NCBI RefSeq assembly: GCF_018343545.2
Contig: NZ_JAGYPE020000030.1
Location: 1 to 44,914, forward strand
Reading direction: 5' to 3'
DNA from: Neobacillus citreus
GTDB taxonomy: Bacteria > Bacillota > Bacilli > Bacillales > Cytobacillaceae
Length of the DNA stretch: 44,914 bases
The position numbers and the translations under genes were made by a program. Below the pieces are notes generated by a model. That model was given only the letters and a program-made list of their open reading frames with translations. It was not told the origin of the DNA and did not search any database. The stretch's first letter is position 1. Each line of letters starts with the position of its first letter. This document shows, in pieces, positions 1 through 8,284 of the stretch.

Positions 1-53
1 GGAGGCTCCAGGACCTCCCCGCGGAAAGCGAGTGCCCGGAGCGGAAATCAACA
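1..53. repeat. Recurrent Bacillaceae intergenic repeat, cut by window edge
   Basis: Read on the minus strand, this GC-rich stretch starts TGTTGATTTCCGCTCC and continues through CGCTTTCCGCGGGGAGG to GGAGCCTCC. It stands out from the AT-rich spacers nearby. I recognise it from memory as one end of a non-coding repeat seen in many intergenic regions of Bacillus-type genomes. It lies downstream of ymxH, and the rest of the copy is outside the window. Its function is unknown. Confidence 0.6.
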
Positions 54-75
54 GGCCCAATAGCAGGCACAATAA

Positions 76-318
76 TTATTCTTCTTCCGGTACATCGATG
101 ATGATCATATCTGACCCAATCTTTTTAATGTGTTGCCAGGGTACTCTTATTTCATCCCCTTGCTTTCTCAGTCCAAACCATTTGACGGAAGGGATTAAGA
201 GCGCCTGGATTTGGCCTGTGCTTTCATTTATTTCCAGATCTGTTTGGCCCAAGACACCAAGGCGCTCTGCTTTTTTTACATCGACAATTTCTTTTCCGCT
301 TAATTCACTCAACCTCAT
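76..318 (-). CDS. ymxH: YlmC/YmxH family PRC-barrel sporulation protein
   Basis: This 80-residue protein is essentially one PRC-barrel fold. It opens with MRLSELSGKEIVDVKKAERLG and carries GVLGQTDLEIN and the basic patch WFGLRKQGDEIRVPW. The family is linked to sporulation in Bacillus, but its molecular role is not established. The ATG is preceded by a GGGGGCGG ribosome-binding site. It is the last gene of the ylxY-mlpA-ymxH run, which in B. subtilis leads into the dipicolinate synthase genes. Here a GC-rich repeat follows, and the next gene is outside the window. The mlpA terminator lies upstream, so ymxH probably has its own promoter; none is convincing. Confidence 0.85.
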   Translation of the reverse strand: MRLSELSGKEIVDVKKAERLGVLGQTDLEINESTGQIQALLIPSVKWFGLRKQGDEIRVPWQHIKKIGSDMIIIDVPEEE

Positions 319-383
319 ATAAGCCGCCCCCTATTCCTCACTTACTATATATTTATAGAGGGAAGTCCTTATTTAGAATAAAG

Positions 384-417
384 AAAAAAACAGTTCACCG
401 AGGCAAACTGTTTTTTT
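384..417 (-). terminator. Rho-independent terminator after mlpA
   Basis: An inverted repeat of AAACAGTT and AACTGTTT with a short loop is flanked by A and T runs. It starts 7 bases past the mlpA stop codon. The A/T flanks would let it work on both strands. Confidence 0.85.
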
Positions 418-423
418 CGTTAA

Positions 424-1662
424 TTATGCTAAATTAGTTGGGAATTCTCCGTCAGGGCTGATTAACGACACGGAATACTTATCAGTAAATACATCCCTTG
501 TCATTTTGTCTACGCTTTCTTTTGTTACTGCATCAATTTGTTCAATGATTTCGTCAAGCGAGCGATGGCGCTTTAAAAGGAGTTCATTTTTTCCGTTTCG
601 GCTCATCCGGCTGTTCGTACTTTCCAGACTCAACATAAGACTGCCCTTCAGCTGTTCCTTGCTGTTCGTTAATTCCTTTTCCGTTATGCCTGTTTGTTTT
701 AATTTATCAAGCGTTTCCTGAACAGTATCAAACAATACATTTAATTGTTTTGCCCCGGTACCGCCGTAAATAGTCACAATGCCGCTGTCTTGATAAGCAG
801 AATGATAGGAAAAAACGGAATAAGCCAATCCTCTTTGCTCGCGTACCTCTTGAAATAATCTGGAGCTCATGCTTCCTCCCAAAATATTATTCAAGGTAAT
901 CAAGCTATAAATATCTTCATGACCAACCTTTAATCCTTTAAACCCGATACAAAGGTGCGCCTGTTCAGTTTCCTTTTTCCGTGAAATCCGGTTGGCATGG
1001 AAAACAGGAACATTTTCTTGTACTGTTGTACTTCCGCCTTGGTAGGAGCCAAAGTAGGCTTCCACTTCTTGAATGAAGCTTTCTGAAACATTACCTGCAA
1101 TTGAAATCACAACATTTTCAGGTGTGTATCGTTCATGAATATATTCCTTTAACGTATTGCCTGTAAAAGAGTTCAATGTTTCTTCAGTTCCTAGAATTGG
1201 ATAACCAAGAGGATGGTCTTCATAAACAGCCCTGCTCAGCAAATCATGAACAATATCATCAGGTGTATCTTCATACATCTTTATTTCTTCTAAAACCACA
1301 TTTTTTTCTTTCTTTAATTCCTCTTCCACAAAGGTAGAGTTAAAGAACATATCTGCTAATACGTCTAAAGCAAACTTTGAATGGGTATCGAGTACCTTAG
1401 CGTAATAGCATGTGTATTCCTTTGAGGTAAACGCATTTACCTGACCGCCAATGCTGTCAAAGGATTCAGCAATTTCTTTAGCAGTTTTGGTAGTGGTTCC
1501 TTTAAAAAACATATGTTCAAGGAAATGGGAAATCCCGTTTGTCTCAGGATTTTCATCTCTTGATCCCGTTCCAATCCAGATACCAATGGCAACGGACCTT
1601 ACGGTAGGGATTTGTTCTAATACAATTCTTGCTCCATTTTGGCACGTGTATTTGTTAATCAT
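424..1662 (-). CDS. mlpA: M16 family zinc metalloprotease MlpA (YmxG)
   Basis: This 412-residue M16 (pitrilysin/processing-peptidase-like) protease has the inverted zinc motif HFLEH at residues 46-50. The second Glu ligand is expected about 76 residues later, in VVLEEI near 125-126. Two M16 half-domains follow, the second containing SRLFQEVREQRGLAYSV. In B. subtilis this gene (ymxG) lies downstream of pnp and ylxY, and MlpA has been linked to control of exoprotease production. The substrate is unknown. The ATG follows AGGAGGAAG, and a clear sigma-A promoter sits about 50 bases upstream, so the gene has its own transcript. Length and motifs look intact. Confidence 0.92.
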   Translation of the reverse strand: MINKYTCQNGARIVLEQIPTVRSVAIGIWIGTGSRDENPETNGISHFLEHMFFKGTTTKTAKEIAESFDSIGGQVNAFTSKEYTCYYAKVLDTHSKFALDVLADMFFNSTFVEEELKKEKNVVLEEIKMYEDTPDDIVHDLLSRAVYEDHPLGYPILGTEETLNSFTGNTLKEYIHERYTPENVVISIAGNVSESFIQEVEAYFGSYQGGSTTVQENVPVFHANRISRKKETEQAHLCIGFKGLKVGHEDIYSLITLNNILGGSMSSRLFQEVREQRGLAYSVFSYHSAYQDSGIVTIYGGTGAKQLNVLFDTVQETLDKLKQTGITEKELTNSKEQLKGSLMLSLESTNSRMSRNGKNELLLKRHRSLDEIIEQIDAVTKESVDKMTRDVFTDKYSVSLISPDGEFPTNLA

Positions 1663-1709
1663 CGACTTCCTCCTGTCTATAAACAGCAGATGCTACTTCC
1701 CAATTGTTA

Positions 1710-1738
1710 ATTATACCTATAATCACTATATTCTCCAA
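1710..1738 (-). promoter_or_regulatory. Sigma-A promoter for mlpA
   Basis: On the minus strand, TTGGAG and TATAAT are separated by 17 bases. The -10 lies 48 bases before the mlpA start. Confidence 0.75.
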
Positions 1739-1762
1739 CTTTTAGGTATTTCTTCCCTCAAT

Positions 1763-2710
1763 TTATTTTATGACCCTTTCCTCGCTCATTAATTCAGAAA
1801 CCGTCCCAATCTGTAAATTCTTTTGTTCGATTAAGGTAATTAATCGATCTAAAGATTTTGCCGTCGATTCAGTTGGGTGCATGAGGATTAACGACCCATT
1901 GCCAATCTTGCCCATTACCCGGTTAATTAAGGCATCTGGAGAAGGCTTTCTCCAGTCCACAGTATCTACCGTCCACATGACTGTTTTCATGTTTAATTCA
2001 TCTGCGATTTTGACTGTTTCGTCGCGATAACTGCCGCTCGGAGGAGCAAACCATTCTGTCTTTTTATCGGTCACGGCTTCGATCACTTCATTGGTTTTCA
2101 CCATTTGTTCTCTGGTTTGGGCAGCTGTAAGCTTTGCCATATCCGGGTGGGAATACGAATGGTTTCCTACCTCATGCCCGGCACTAACAATCATTTTGGC
2201 CAACTCAGGGTTCTTTTTAGCCCAGTTGCCTTCTAGAAAAAAACTTGCCGATACATTATGATTTTTTAACGTTGCCAGCATATCTGATAAATATTCATTT
2301 CCCCAGGCAACGTTTATGATAAAGCTGACCATCGGTTTATCGGGATGCCCCTTATAAATAGGTGAGGGCGGCAGATCTTTAAGCTGCACTTTAGGCTTCA
2401 CCTGTTTAAAGACGAGTTTTTTCTCATCAAAAGTGCCTTTCTTTTTCATATTTTGATAAGAAGCAGCCAGGTCAACTGCAAGGCCATTGTATCCCGGTAT
2501 CGCCTTCCAAACCGGATCGATTTTGGCATCTGAAGGCGGTTTCTCATATTCAGGTGCATTTTTTACAATGCTTTGGTATAAGGAATCCGTCTCCTTTACT
2601 GCCGGAAGTGCTGATCCCTTTAAGGCGGAAACATAATTATGTACAATTGGACTATTTACAATAAGGAAAGCAGCAAGCACAATTACCGCGATAATTATCT
2701 TTTTTTTCAT
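1763..2710 (-). CDS. ylxY: YlxY, polysaccharide deacetylase-like sporulation protein
   Basis: This 315-residue protein has an N-terminal membrane anchor or signal (MKKKIIIAVIVLAAFLIV), a linker, and a NodB-homology (CE4) domain from about residue 126. The metal-binding motif HSYSH is present at 184-188 and LILMHP ends at His278-Pro279. However, the usual TFDDGP is replaced by NVAWGNEY (133-140), and the usual RxPxG arginine is Ala222 in APPSG. The two motif-1 aspartates are therefore gone, and classical deacetylase activity is doubtful. I believe B. subtilis YlxY has the same change, so this may be a subfamily trait. I chose the ATG after GGGGGAAGAGG; an upstream in-frame start adds 22 residues without a good site. 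It is probably exported or membrane-anchored. Confidence 0.85.
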   Translation of the reverse strand: MKKKIIIAVIVLAAFLIVNSPIVHNYVSALKGSALPAVKETDSLYQSIVKNAPEYEKPPSDAKIDPVWKAIPGYNGLAVDLAASYQNMKKKGTFDEKKLVFKQVKPKVQLKDLPPSPIYKGHPDKPMVSFIINVAWGNEYLSDMLATLKNHNVSASFFLEGNWAKKNPELAKMIVSAGHEVGNHSYSHPDMAKLTAAQTREQMVKTNEVIEAVTDKKTEWFAPPSGSYRDETVKIADELNMKTVMWTVDTVDWRKPSPDALINRVMGKIGNGSLILMHPTESTAKSLDRLITLIEQKNLQIGTVSELMSEERVIK

Positions 2711-2789
2711 TCTTCCTCTTCCCCCTTCTATACAGATTATGACGAGCAGGGACAAGGTAGAACGATGATAAAGCATGCCAATAGAAAAA

Positions 2790-2821
2790 GAAAAAGTCAG
2801 GAGCGGCCTCCTGACTTTTTA
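2790..2821 (-). terminator. Strong rho-independent terminator after pnp
   Basis: A 13-bp perfect stem (AAAAAGTCAGGAG paired with CTCCTGACTTTTT) has a 4-base loop and starts 6 bases after the pnp stop. It separates pnp from ylxY. Confidence 0.9.
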
Positions 2822-2826
2822 AACGA

Positions 2827-4944
2827 TTATTGATTTTGTTCAGCTTTTTCCTTCTGTTCCTTCAGGACAGCTTTACGCGATAAATTAACGCGGCCTTGTT
2901 TATCAATTTCGGTCACTTTTACTAAAATTTCATCGCCGATTTTCAAGACATCTTCCACTTTTCCTACCCGCTCTTCGGCCAGTTCAGAAATATGGACTAA
3001 TCCGTCTTTGCCGGCAAAGATTTCGACGAAGGCACCGAATTTTTCAATCCGTTTTACTTTACCAAGATACAATTGCCCAACCACAACTTCACGGACAATA
3101 TCTTCGATAATTTGCTTTGCTTTTTGATTCATTTCTGAGTCAGCTGAAGCAATGAAAATGGTTCCATCCTGCTCGATGTCAATCTTAACCCCAGTTTCTT
3201 CAATAATTTTGTTAATTTGCTTCCCACTAGGTCCAATAACATCGCGGATCTTATCCGGATTAATCGTCATGGTCAGAATTTTTGGCGCAAACCGCGAAAG
3301 ATCAGGTCTTGGTTCAGCAAGTGTAGCTAGCATAGAATCAAGGATCTGCATTCTTCCGACTTTGGCCTGCTGCAATGCTTCTTCTAAAATTTCACGGGAA
3401 AGACCCTCAATTTTAATGTCCATTTGCAGAGCGGTAACACCTTTGGCTGTACCGGCTACTTTAAAGTCCATATCGCCAAGATGGTCTTCCATCCCTTGAA
3501 TGTCCGTTAAAACGGTATAGTGCTCTCCTGATTTCACAAGACCCATAGCAATACCGGCAACTGGTGCTTTAATAGGTACACCGGCATCCATCATGGCTAA
3601 TGTGCTAGCACAAATACTTGCCTGCGAGGTAGAACCATTAGATTCAAGCACCTCGGATACTAAGCGGATTGTATATGGAAAATCCTTTTCATTTGGAACT
3701 ACCGGTTCGAGGGCACGTTCCCCTAAAGCTCCGTGACCGATTTCGCGGCGGCCTGGCCCGCGGATTGGTCCTGTTTCCCCGACGCTGAAGGAAGGGAAAT
3801 TATAATGGTGCATAAAGCGTTTTTCTTCTTCAATTCCAAGACCATCAAGAATTTGCACATCCCCCATTGCACCAAGGGTACAAATGCTTAACGCTTGGGT
3901 TTGTCCCCTTGTAAATAACCCCGAACCATGGGTACGCGGCAGGATCCCTACTTGGGATGATAAAGGACGAATCTCATCAATCTTTCGGCCGTCCGGACGC
4001 ACTTTTTCAACCGTGATTAAGCGGCGGACTTCACCTTTGACCATCTTGTCCAAAATTTGTTTAACCTGTTTTAGCTCATCATCGGCAGCTTCCTGCTCAT
4101 CAAAATGAGCCAATACTCGATTCTTTACATCAGTGATGGCAGCTTCTCTAGCATGCTTTTCTTGAACTTGAATGGCACTGATCATGTCTGTTTCACACAT
4201 TTCCCGTACCTTTGCTTCAAGCTCCTTGTCAAGCTCATACAGGTTTATCTGCCTTTTTTCTTTGCCGATTTCAGCAACGATTTTCTCTTGGAATTCAATT
4301 AACCGCTTGATTTCTTCATGGCCAAACATGATAGCCTCAAGCATGATTTCTTCAGGTACCTCATCGGCCCCTGCTTCAACCATGTTAATAGCATCCTTTG
4401 TACCGGCAACCGTTAGGTGGATGTCACTCTTTTCAGCCTGCTCCACCGTTGGATTGATCACGAATTCATTATTTACACGGCCGACTACGACGCCGGCAAT
4501 CGGACCCTCAAACGGGATGTCCGATACCGATAAAGCCAGTGATGACCCGAACATCGCGGCCATTTCCGAAGAACAATCCTGATCCACACTCATGACAATA
4601 CTGATTACTTGAACATCATTACGAAAACCATCTGCGAAAAGCGGACGAATTGGTCTGTCAATCAATCGGCTTGCCAAAATCGCTTTTTCACTTGGACGTC
4701 CTTCCCGTTTAATAAAGCCTCCGGGAATCTTACCGACTGCATATAATCTTTCCTCATAATTCACTGTTAATGGAAAAAAGTCTAGGTTCTTAGGCTCCTT
4801 AGACGCTGTGGCCGTACTTAAAACGGCTGTATCTCCATAACGGACCAAGACTGCACCGTTAGCTTGTTTGGCTAGTTGCCCAATTTCAACTGTCAGATTG
4901 CGGCCGGCCCAATCCATGGAATACTCATGTTTTTGCTGATCCAT
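2827..4944 (-). CDS. pnp: Polynucleotide phosphorylase (PNPase)
   Basis: This 705-residue protein degrades RNA 3'-to-5' with phosphate and is a main exonuclease of mRNA turnover. Two RNase PH-like domains are visible: the first near residues 10-140, the second beginning around [14 protein letters not shown] (about 315) with [15 protein letters not shown] domain follows ([17 protein letters not shown], about 565), then an S1 domain ([15 protein letters not shown] to GLVHISEL, about 630). Length is normal. The ATG follows GAGAGGGG. Upstream is a 5' leader with a hairpin, and the gene follows rpsO as in many bacteria. A terminator separates rpsO from pnp, so pnp relies on readthrough or on a promoter in the leader. 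Confidence 0.97.
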   Translation of the reverse strand: MDQQKHEYSMDWAGRNLTVEIGQLAKQANGAVLVRYGDTAVLSTATASKEPKNLDFFPLTVNYEERLYAVGKIPGGFIKREGRPSEKAILASRLIDRPIRPLFADGFRNDVQVISIVMSVDQDCSSEMAAMFGSSLALSVSDIPFEGPIAGVVVGRVNNEFVINPTVEQAEKSDIHLTVAGTKDAINMVEAGADEVPEEIMLEAIMFGHEEIKRLIEFQEKIVAEIGKEKRQINLYELDKELEAKVREMCETDMISAIQVQEKHAREAAITDVKNRVLAHFDEQEAADDELKQVKQILDKMVKGEVRRLITVEKVRPDGRKIDEIRPLSSQVGILPRTHGSGLFTRGQTQALSICTLGAMGDVQILDGLGIEEEKRFMHHYNFPSFSVGETGPIRGPGRREIGHGALGERALEPVVPNEKDFPYTIRLVSEVLESNGSTSQASICASTLAMMDAGVPIKAPVAGIAMGLVKSGEHYTVLTDIQGMEDHLGDMDFKVAGTAKGVTALQMDIKIEGLSREILEEALQQAKVGRMQILDSMLATLAEPRPDLSRFAPKILTMTINPDKIRDVIGPSGKQINKIIEETGVKIDIEQDGTIFIASADSEMNQKAKQIIEDIVREVVVGQLYLGKVKRIEKFGAFVEIFAGKDGLVHISELAEERVGKVEDVLKIGDEILVKVTEIDKQGRVNLSRKAVLKEQKEKAEQNQ

Positions 4945-4978
4945 ATTTTTACCCCTCTCTATCTAAATCACTTAGGAG

Positions 4979-5009
4979 GATGACGCGAAACTTATTCGCT
5001 GGTATCATC
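4979..5009 (-). promoter_or_regulatory. Stem-loop in the pnp 5' leader
   Basis: On the minus strand, GATGA pairs with TCATC as the outer stem and GCGAA with TTCGC as the inner stem, with a small asymmetric bulge. UCCUCC follows directly. The hairpin lies about 35 bases before the pnp start codon. E. coli pnp is autoregulated through a leader hairpin; whether this one works that way is inference. Confidence 0.4.
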
Positions 5010-5133
5010 TTTCTAATGTAACTATAAAAAAGCGAAAACGCTTGTGATTTCAAACCAAATTAGTATTAGTATGCACAAAAAATCATGACTTAAAAATTAT
5101 GTATGAAATATTCAATAACTTTTAAAAGCTAAC

Positions 5134-5158
5134 AAAAAAGCGGGAAAAATCCCGCTTC
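5134..5158 (-). terminator. Terminator after rpsO
   Basis: AAGCGGGA and TCCCGCTT pair around a short T-rich loop, followed by a T run on the minus strand, 6 bases past the rpsO stop codon. Confidence 0.85.
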
Positions 5159-5164
5159 TGTAAA

Positions 5165-5434
5165 CTAACGACGTAGACCAAGCTTATTGATTAACACGCG
5201 GTAACGTTGAACATCTTTGTTACGCAGGTAAGTCAAAAGATTACGACGTTTACCAACCATTTTCAAAAGACCACGGCGTGAGTGATGATCTTTCTTGTGA
5301 GTACGTAAGTGCTCGTTCAAATTGTTGATTGATTCTGTAAGGACAGCGATTTGAACTTCAGCAGATCCTGTGTCGTTCTCATGAGTTTTATACTCATTGA
5401 TGATTTCGTTTTTACGTTCTTGTGTGATTGCCAT
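5165..5434 (-). CDS. rpsO: 30S ribosomal protein S15
   Basis: This 89-residue S15 protein has the family's hallmark blocks: [37 protein letters not shown] in the first two-thirds and [13 protein letters not shown] near the C-terminus. It binds the three-way junction of 16S rRNA helices 20-22 and nucleates the 30S platform. The ATG follows a strong GGAGGTGA. A well-formed promoter lies about 90 bases upstream, and the intervening leader can fold, which fits S15 autoregulation. Its own terminator follows. Confidence 0.98.
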   Translation of the reverse strand: MAITQERKNEIINEYKTHENDTGSAEVQIAVLTESINNLNEHLRTHKKDHHSRRGLLKMVGKRRNLLTYLRNKDVQRYRVLINKLGLRR

Positions 5435-5472
5435 CCAGGTTCACCTCCTATTTCTCAATCCCCTCATGCCGA

Positions 5473-5496
5473 GCAAGCGTCGGTGATTCGACTTGC
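5473..5496 (-). promoter_or_regulatory. Candidate S15 leader hairpin in rpsO 5' UTR
   Basis: On the minus strand, GCAAGTCG pairs with CGA and CTTGC, with a two-base CG bulge and a six-base loop. It lies between the promoter and the ribosome-binding site. S15-binding leaders are known in Bacillaceae (for example Geobacillus). I cannot confirm that this matches the known structure. Confidence 0.5.
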
Positions 5497-5525
5497 CAAG
5501 CAAAGGTTCATTTAGTACGTATTTA

Positions 5526-5554
5526 AGAATACAATGTTTTGTCGCAAAATGCAA
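5526..5554 (-). promoter_or_regulatory. Sigma-A promoter for rpsO
   Basis: TTGCAT and TATTCT are separated by exactly 17 bases on the minus strand. This predicts an 80-90 base leader before rpsO. ribF ends just upstream. Confidence 0.8.
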
Positions 5555-5593
5555 GTTCATTCCATCATATATTATAGGAAAACTTCTCTTCTT

Positions 5594-6556
5594 CTATACA
5601 TCAAGCAGCTTGTGTTTTTCCGCAAAATATTCCAAAGCCCTATTTTTATCTTTTTCAATTTGCTTTACAAGTTCTTCTATTCCAGAAAACTTTTGTTCAT
5701 TTCGCAGGAATAGATGCCACTCAATTACGGCATCCTCTCCATAGATATCCTTATGAAAATCAAATAAATGAACTTCAATCGACAGCTTGACTGCCTCCTT
5801 ATTAAAGGTAGGCTTATAGCCAACATTACAAACACCATTATGCATACTGCCGCTAACCATCATCCTTACCGCATAAACACCTGTAGGGGGAATAATGTAT
5901 TCATCATTTAATTCAATATTTGCCGTCGGAAAACCAATGGTCCGTCCCCGTTTATCACCATGGACGACATACCCTGAAGTTGTGTAATACCTTCCCAAAA
6001 GGTGCGAAAGTTCCTCAACAGTCCCCTCTTTAAGAAGTCGGCGAATTCTGGTCGAGCTCACCTTTTCGTTCCCCTCGGTAAATTCCGGTATAACAGAAAA
6101 GGTAAATTTCTCTCTTGAGTGAAATGGAATGGTCTCCATCGTCCCTTTGCCCATCCGGCCGTAGGTAAAATCAAAGCCTGCGGTCGCGTGCTGCACATTC
6201 AGCCCGATAACGTATTGGTCAATAAATTCTTGAGGCAGAAGATTGGCAAATTCTATAGTAAAGTGAACGACAAAAAGAAAATCAATACCCATTCCCTCGA
6301 TAATTTTGATTTTTTCTGCTAATGGGGTAATGGATTTTACATGCTTTTCATTTTTCCCTAAAACCACAGAAGGATGAGGGTCAAAAGTCATGACTGCGCT
6401 TGACAGTCCTTGTTCATCAGCTTGCTTCTTTGCTTCAAGTATTACCTGCCTATGCCCGCGATGCACGCCATCGAAATAGCCAAGGGCCATCGATAAGGGA
6501 GGCAGCGCCTGCAGATCTGACACATTTAGCGGAAAACTTAATCTTTTTACTTCCAA
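5594..6556 (-). CDS. ribF: Bifunctional riboflavin kinase / FAD synthetase
   Basis: This 320-residue enzyme converts riboflavin to FMN and FMN to FAD. The N-terminal adenylyltransferase domain has GYFDGVHRGHRQVI near residue 27 and SSTRIRRLLKEG near 165. The C-terminal riboflavin kinase domain contains GRTIGFPTANIE near 205. In B. subtilis this gene is called ribC, and mutations in it derepress riboflavin synthesis. The only start that fits is TTG, preceded by AAAGGTGA with normal spacing. It lies 30 bases after truB, as the last gene of the rimP-to-ribF series. Confidence 0.95.
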   Translation of the reverse strand: MEVKRLSFPLNVSDLQALPPLSMALGYFDGVHRGHRQVILEAKKQADEQGLSSAVMTFDPHPSVVLGKNEKHVKSITPLAEKIKIIEGMGIDFLFVVHFTIEFANLLPQEFIDQYVIGLNVQHATAGFDFTYGRMGKGTMETIPFHSREKFTFSVIPEFTEGNEKVSSTRIRRLLKEGTVEELSHLLGRYYTTSGYVVHGDKRGRTIGFPTANIELNDEYIIPPTGVYAVRMMVSGSMHNGVCNVGYKPTFNKEAVKLSIEVHLFDFHKDIYGEDAVIEWHLFLRNEQKFSGIEELVKQIEKDKNRALEYFAEKHKLLDV

Positions 6557-6586
6557 CTGAAACTCACCTTTTCTATACAGGAACCT

Positions 6587-7507
6587 TTATTCGAGTTCAT
6601 TTCTTAGAACCTTCACCGGCTTTAAGAGGCCTTGCTTATTGGGATGCTTTGCATAGATAGCAAGCGCCAGCCCTTCAGCCGTTTCGGCAATAATAGGTCC
6701 GTCACAAGTTTTTAAATTCTCTGGAATTTCTAAAAGTGCACCGTTTTTCACTTTCTCTGCTACTTTATCATTAATCTGCATTTTCGGCAAATGAGAAAGT
6801 GCCGATTCCAATGGTCGTAAAACCTGCGAAATGCTCCCTTCTGCCATTAACCTTTCCACTTCTTCAAGCGTAAGGCAATCAGTAAGCGTGTACGAAGCAG
6901 ATTGCGTCCTTACCAATTTTGACATATGCGCTGGAAACCCCAAAGCCTCACCAATCATGACAGCTAAAGTTCGAATATAAGTGCCTTTACTGCAGCTAAC
7001 CTGAAAGCGGAAGCTGATGGTCTCGCCAGCGAATTCAGTCCGTTCATCCAGAAGGTTAATCGAATAAATCATTACTTTCCTTGATGGGCGTTCCACGACA
7101 ATCCCTTTTCGGGCATATTCATAAAGACGGACCCCATTCACTTTAACGGCGGAATACATTGGCGGTGTTTGCTCAATTTCGCCTGTTAACGACTGTAGTA
7201 CCCTTAGAATTTCTTCGCGGCTGATGGTCCGGTTAACCATTTCCTTTTCCACCACTTCACCAGAAGCATCTTCCGTTGTCGTGGAAAAACCAATGGTTAC
7301 TTCCCCTTCATACGCCTTGCCTGCATCTGTAATATACTCGGCTATTTTTGTCGCTTTCCCGATACAGATTGGGAGAACTCCGGTTACATCAGGGTCAAGT
7401 GTTCCAGTATGACCGATTTTCTTTGTTTTTAAGATCTTTCGCAATTTAAAAACACAATCATGAGAGGTAAGCCCCGCAGGCTTCAATAATGGTAAAATGC
7501 CTTCCAA
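6587..7507 (-). CDS. truB: tRNA pseudouridine(55) synthase TruB
   Basis: This 306-residue enzyme makes pseudouridine-55 in the T-loop of tRNAs. The catalytic aspartate is Asp38 in GHTGTLDPDVTGVL. The family blocks TPPMYSAVKVNGVRLYEYAR and CSKGTYIRTL follow, and the C-terminus forms a PUA-like domain. The start is TTG, preceded by AGAGG. No in-frame ATG lies near the N-terminus, and the TTG places the conserved LLKPAGLTSHD correctly. A terminator-like hairpin lies upstream between rbfA and truB, so the truB-ribF pair may be expressed at a lower level than the genes before it. Confidence 0.96.
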   Translation of the reverse strand: MEGILPLLKPAGLTSHDCVFKLRKILKTKKIGHTGTLDPDVTGVLPICIGKATKIAEYITDAGKAYEGEVTIGFSTTTEDASGEVVEKEMVNRTISREEILRVLQSLTGEIEQTPPMYSAVKVNGVRLYEYARKGIVVERPSRKVMIYSINLLDERTEFAGETISFRFQVSCSKGTYIRTLAVMIGEALGFPAHMSKLVRTQSASYTLTDCLTLEEVERLMAEGSISQVLRPLESALSHLPKMQINDKVAEKVKNGALLEIPENLKTCDGPIIAETAEGLALAIYAKHPNKQGLLKPVKVLRNELE

Positions 7508-7535
7508 TTTTCACAACCTCTTTCCTGTCATCCCC

Positions 7536-7571
7536 GAAAAAAATGGATAGACTTTTTCGTCTATCCATTTT
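7536..7571 (-). terminator. Terminator-like hairpin between rbfA and truB
   Basis: A 13-bp perfect stem (AAAATGGATAGAC paired with GTCTATCCATTTT) has a 6-base loop and a T run on the minus strand. It lies inside what is normally a continuous operon, with only 28 bases before the truB start. Confidence 0.75.
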
Positions 7572-7613
7572 CCTCATTTGTGAGGATATGCAAACTATTT
7601 GGTAAAAGATGAG

Positions 7614-7985
7614 TTATTCTTCTTCATTTTTTTCCATCGGGCTTCCGTCAGAATGTAAATCATGAAGAAGTGTTTCGATGCGATTCCCATAATCAATGGA
7701 TTCGTCGAATTCAAAGATAATTTCGGGAGTTTTGCGAAGGCGAATACGATGGCCGATTTCGCTTCGAATAAATCCTTTTGCTTTTGCAAGGCCTTTAAGC
7801 GTATTCTCCCTCTGTTCATCATCACCCAATACCGAAATAAACACCTTAGCTTGTTGCAAATCGCCTGTTACCTGAACGTCTGTAACGGTCACAAAACCAA
7901 TCCGAGGATCTTTTATCTTGCGTCCGATAATGTCACTCAGTTCTTTCTTCATTTGCTCTCCAACACGATTTGGTCTGTGGCTCAT
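7614..7985 (-). CDS. rbfA: 30S ribosome-binding factor RbfA
   Basis: This 123-residue KH-like protein is needed for late 16S rRNA 5'-end maturation and for growth in the cold. The N-terminus [20 protein letters not shown] is typical, followed by [24 protein letters not shown] and [21 protein letters not shown]. The ATG has GAGGTGA upstream. It follows ylxP by 17 bases and shares a transcript with infB. The acidic tail (MEKNEEE) is not conserved in the family. Confidence 0.96.
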   Translation of the reverse strand: MSHRPNRVGEQMKKELSDIIGRKIKDPRIGFVTVTDVQVTGDLQQAKVFISVLGDDEQRENTLKGLAKAKGFIRSEIGHRIRLRKTPEIIFEFDESIDYGNRIETLLHDLHSDGSPMEKNEEE

Positions 7986-8002
7986 TCAATTCACCTCTTC
8001 AT

Positions 8003-8284
8003 TTAAAGCCATTCCATTTCGGTGACTGTTCTTTCTATCTCTGGAAACGAGTCAATTAGTTTTAATGCATTCTGCAGCTCATGCTCTGTTGACACCCGCG
8101 CTGCCGTAACAGCGACAATGGCTATTTTAGTCCGCTGCCAGACATCGTGATAGTCAACCTCTGCTGCTGACACATTAAATTTTTGTTTTAAACGAGTAAG
8201 AATTCGCTGTAAAACAGCTCGCTTCTCTTTTAAGGAATGTGCATCGTAAATGATGCATTCACAAACGGCGGCGCCGATTATCAT
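8003..8284 (-). CDS. ylxP: YlxP, DUF503 family protein
   Basis: This 93-residue DUF503 protein has the usual opening, [22 protein letters not shown]. The family sits almost always between infB and rbfA, and a role in ribosome maturation is suspected but not known. The start codon overlaps the infB stop as ATGA, which implies translational coupling. There are no signal or membrane segments. The product call is firm; the function is not. Confidence 0.9.
   Translation of the reverse strand: MIIGAAVCECIIYDAHSLKEKRAVLQRILTRLKQKFNVSAAEVDYHDVWQRTKIAIVAVTAARVSTEHELQNALKLIDSFPEIERTVTEMEWL

Noticed and set aside
2719..2747. Promoter TTGTCC-17-TATAGA before ylxY
   Set aside because: The -10 is about 16 bases from the start codon, so the transcript would begin within the ribosome-binding site.
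5027..5043. cre-like sequence GCGAAAACGCTTGTGA near pnp
   Set aside because: It misses several fixed cre positions and is better explained as a small AAGCG/CGCTT hairpin.
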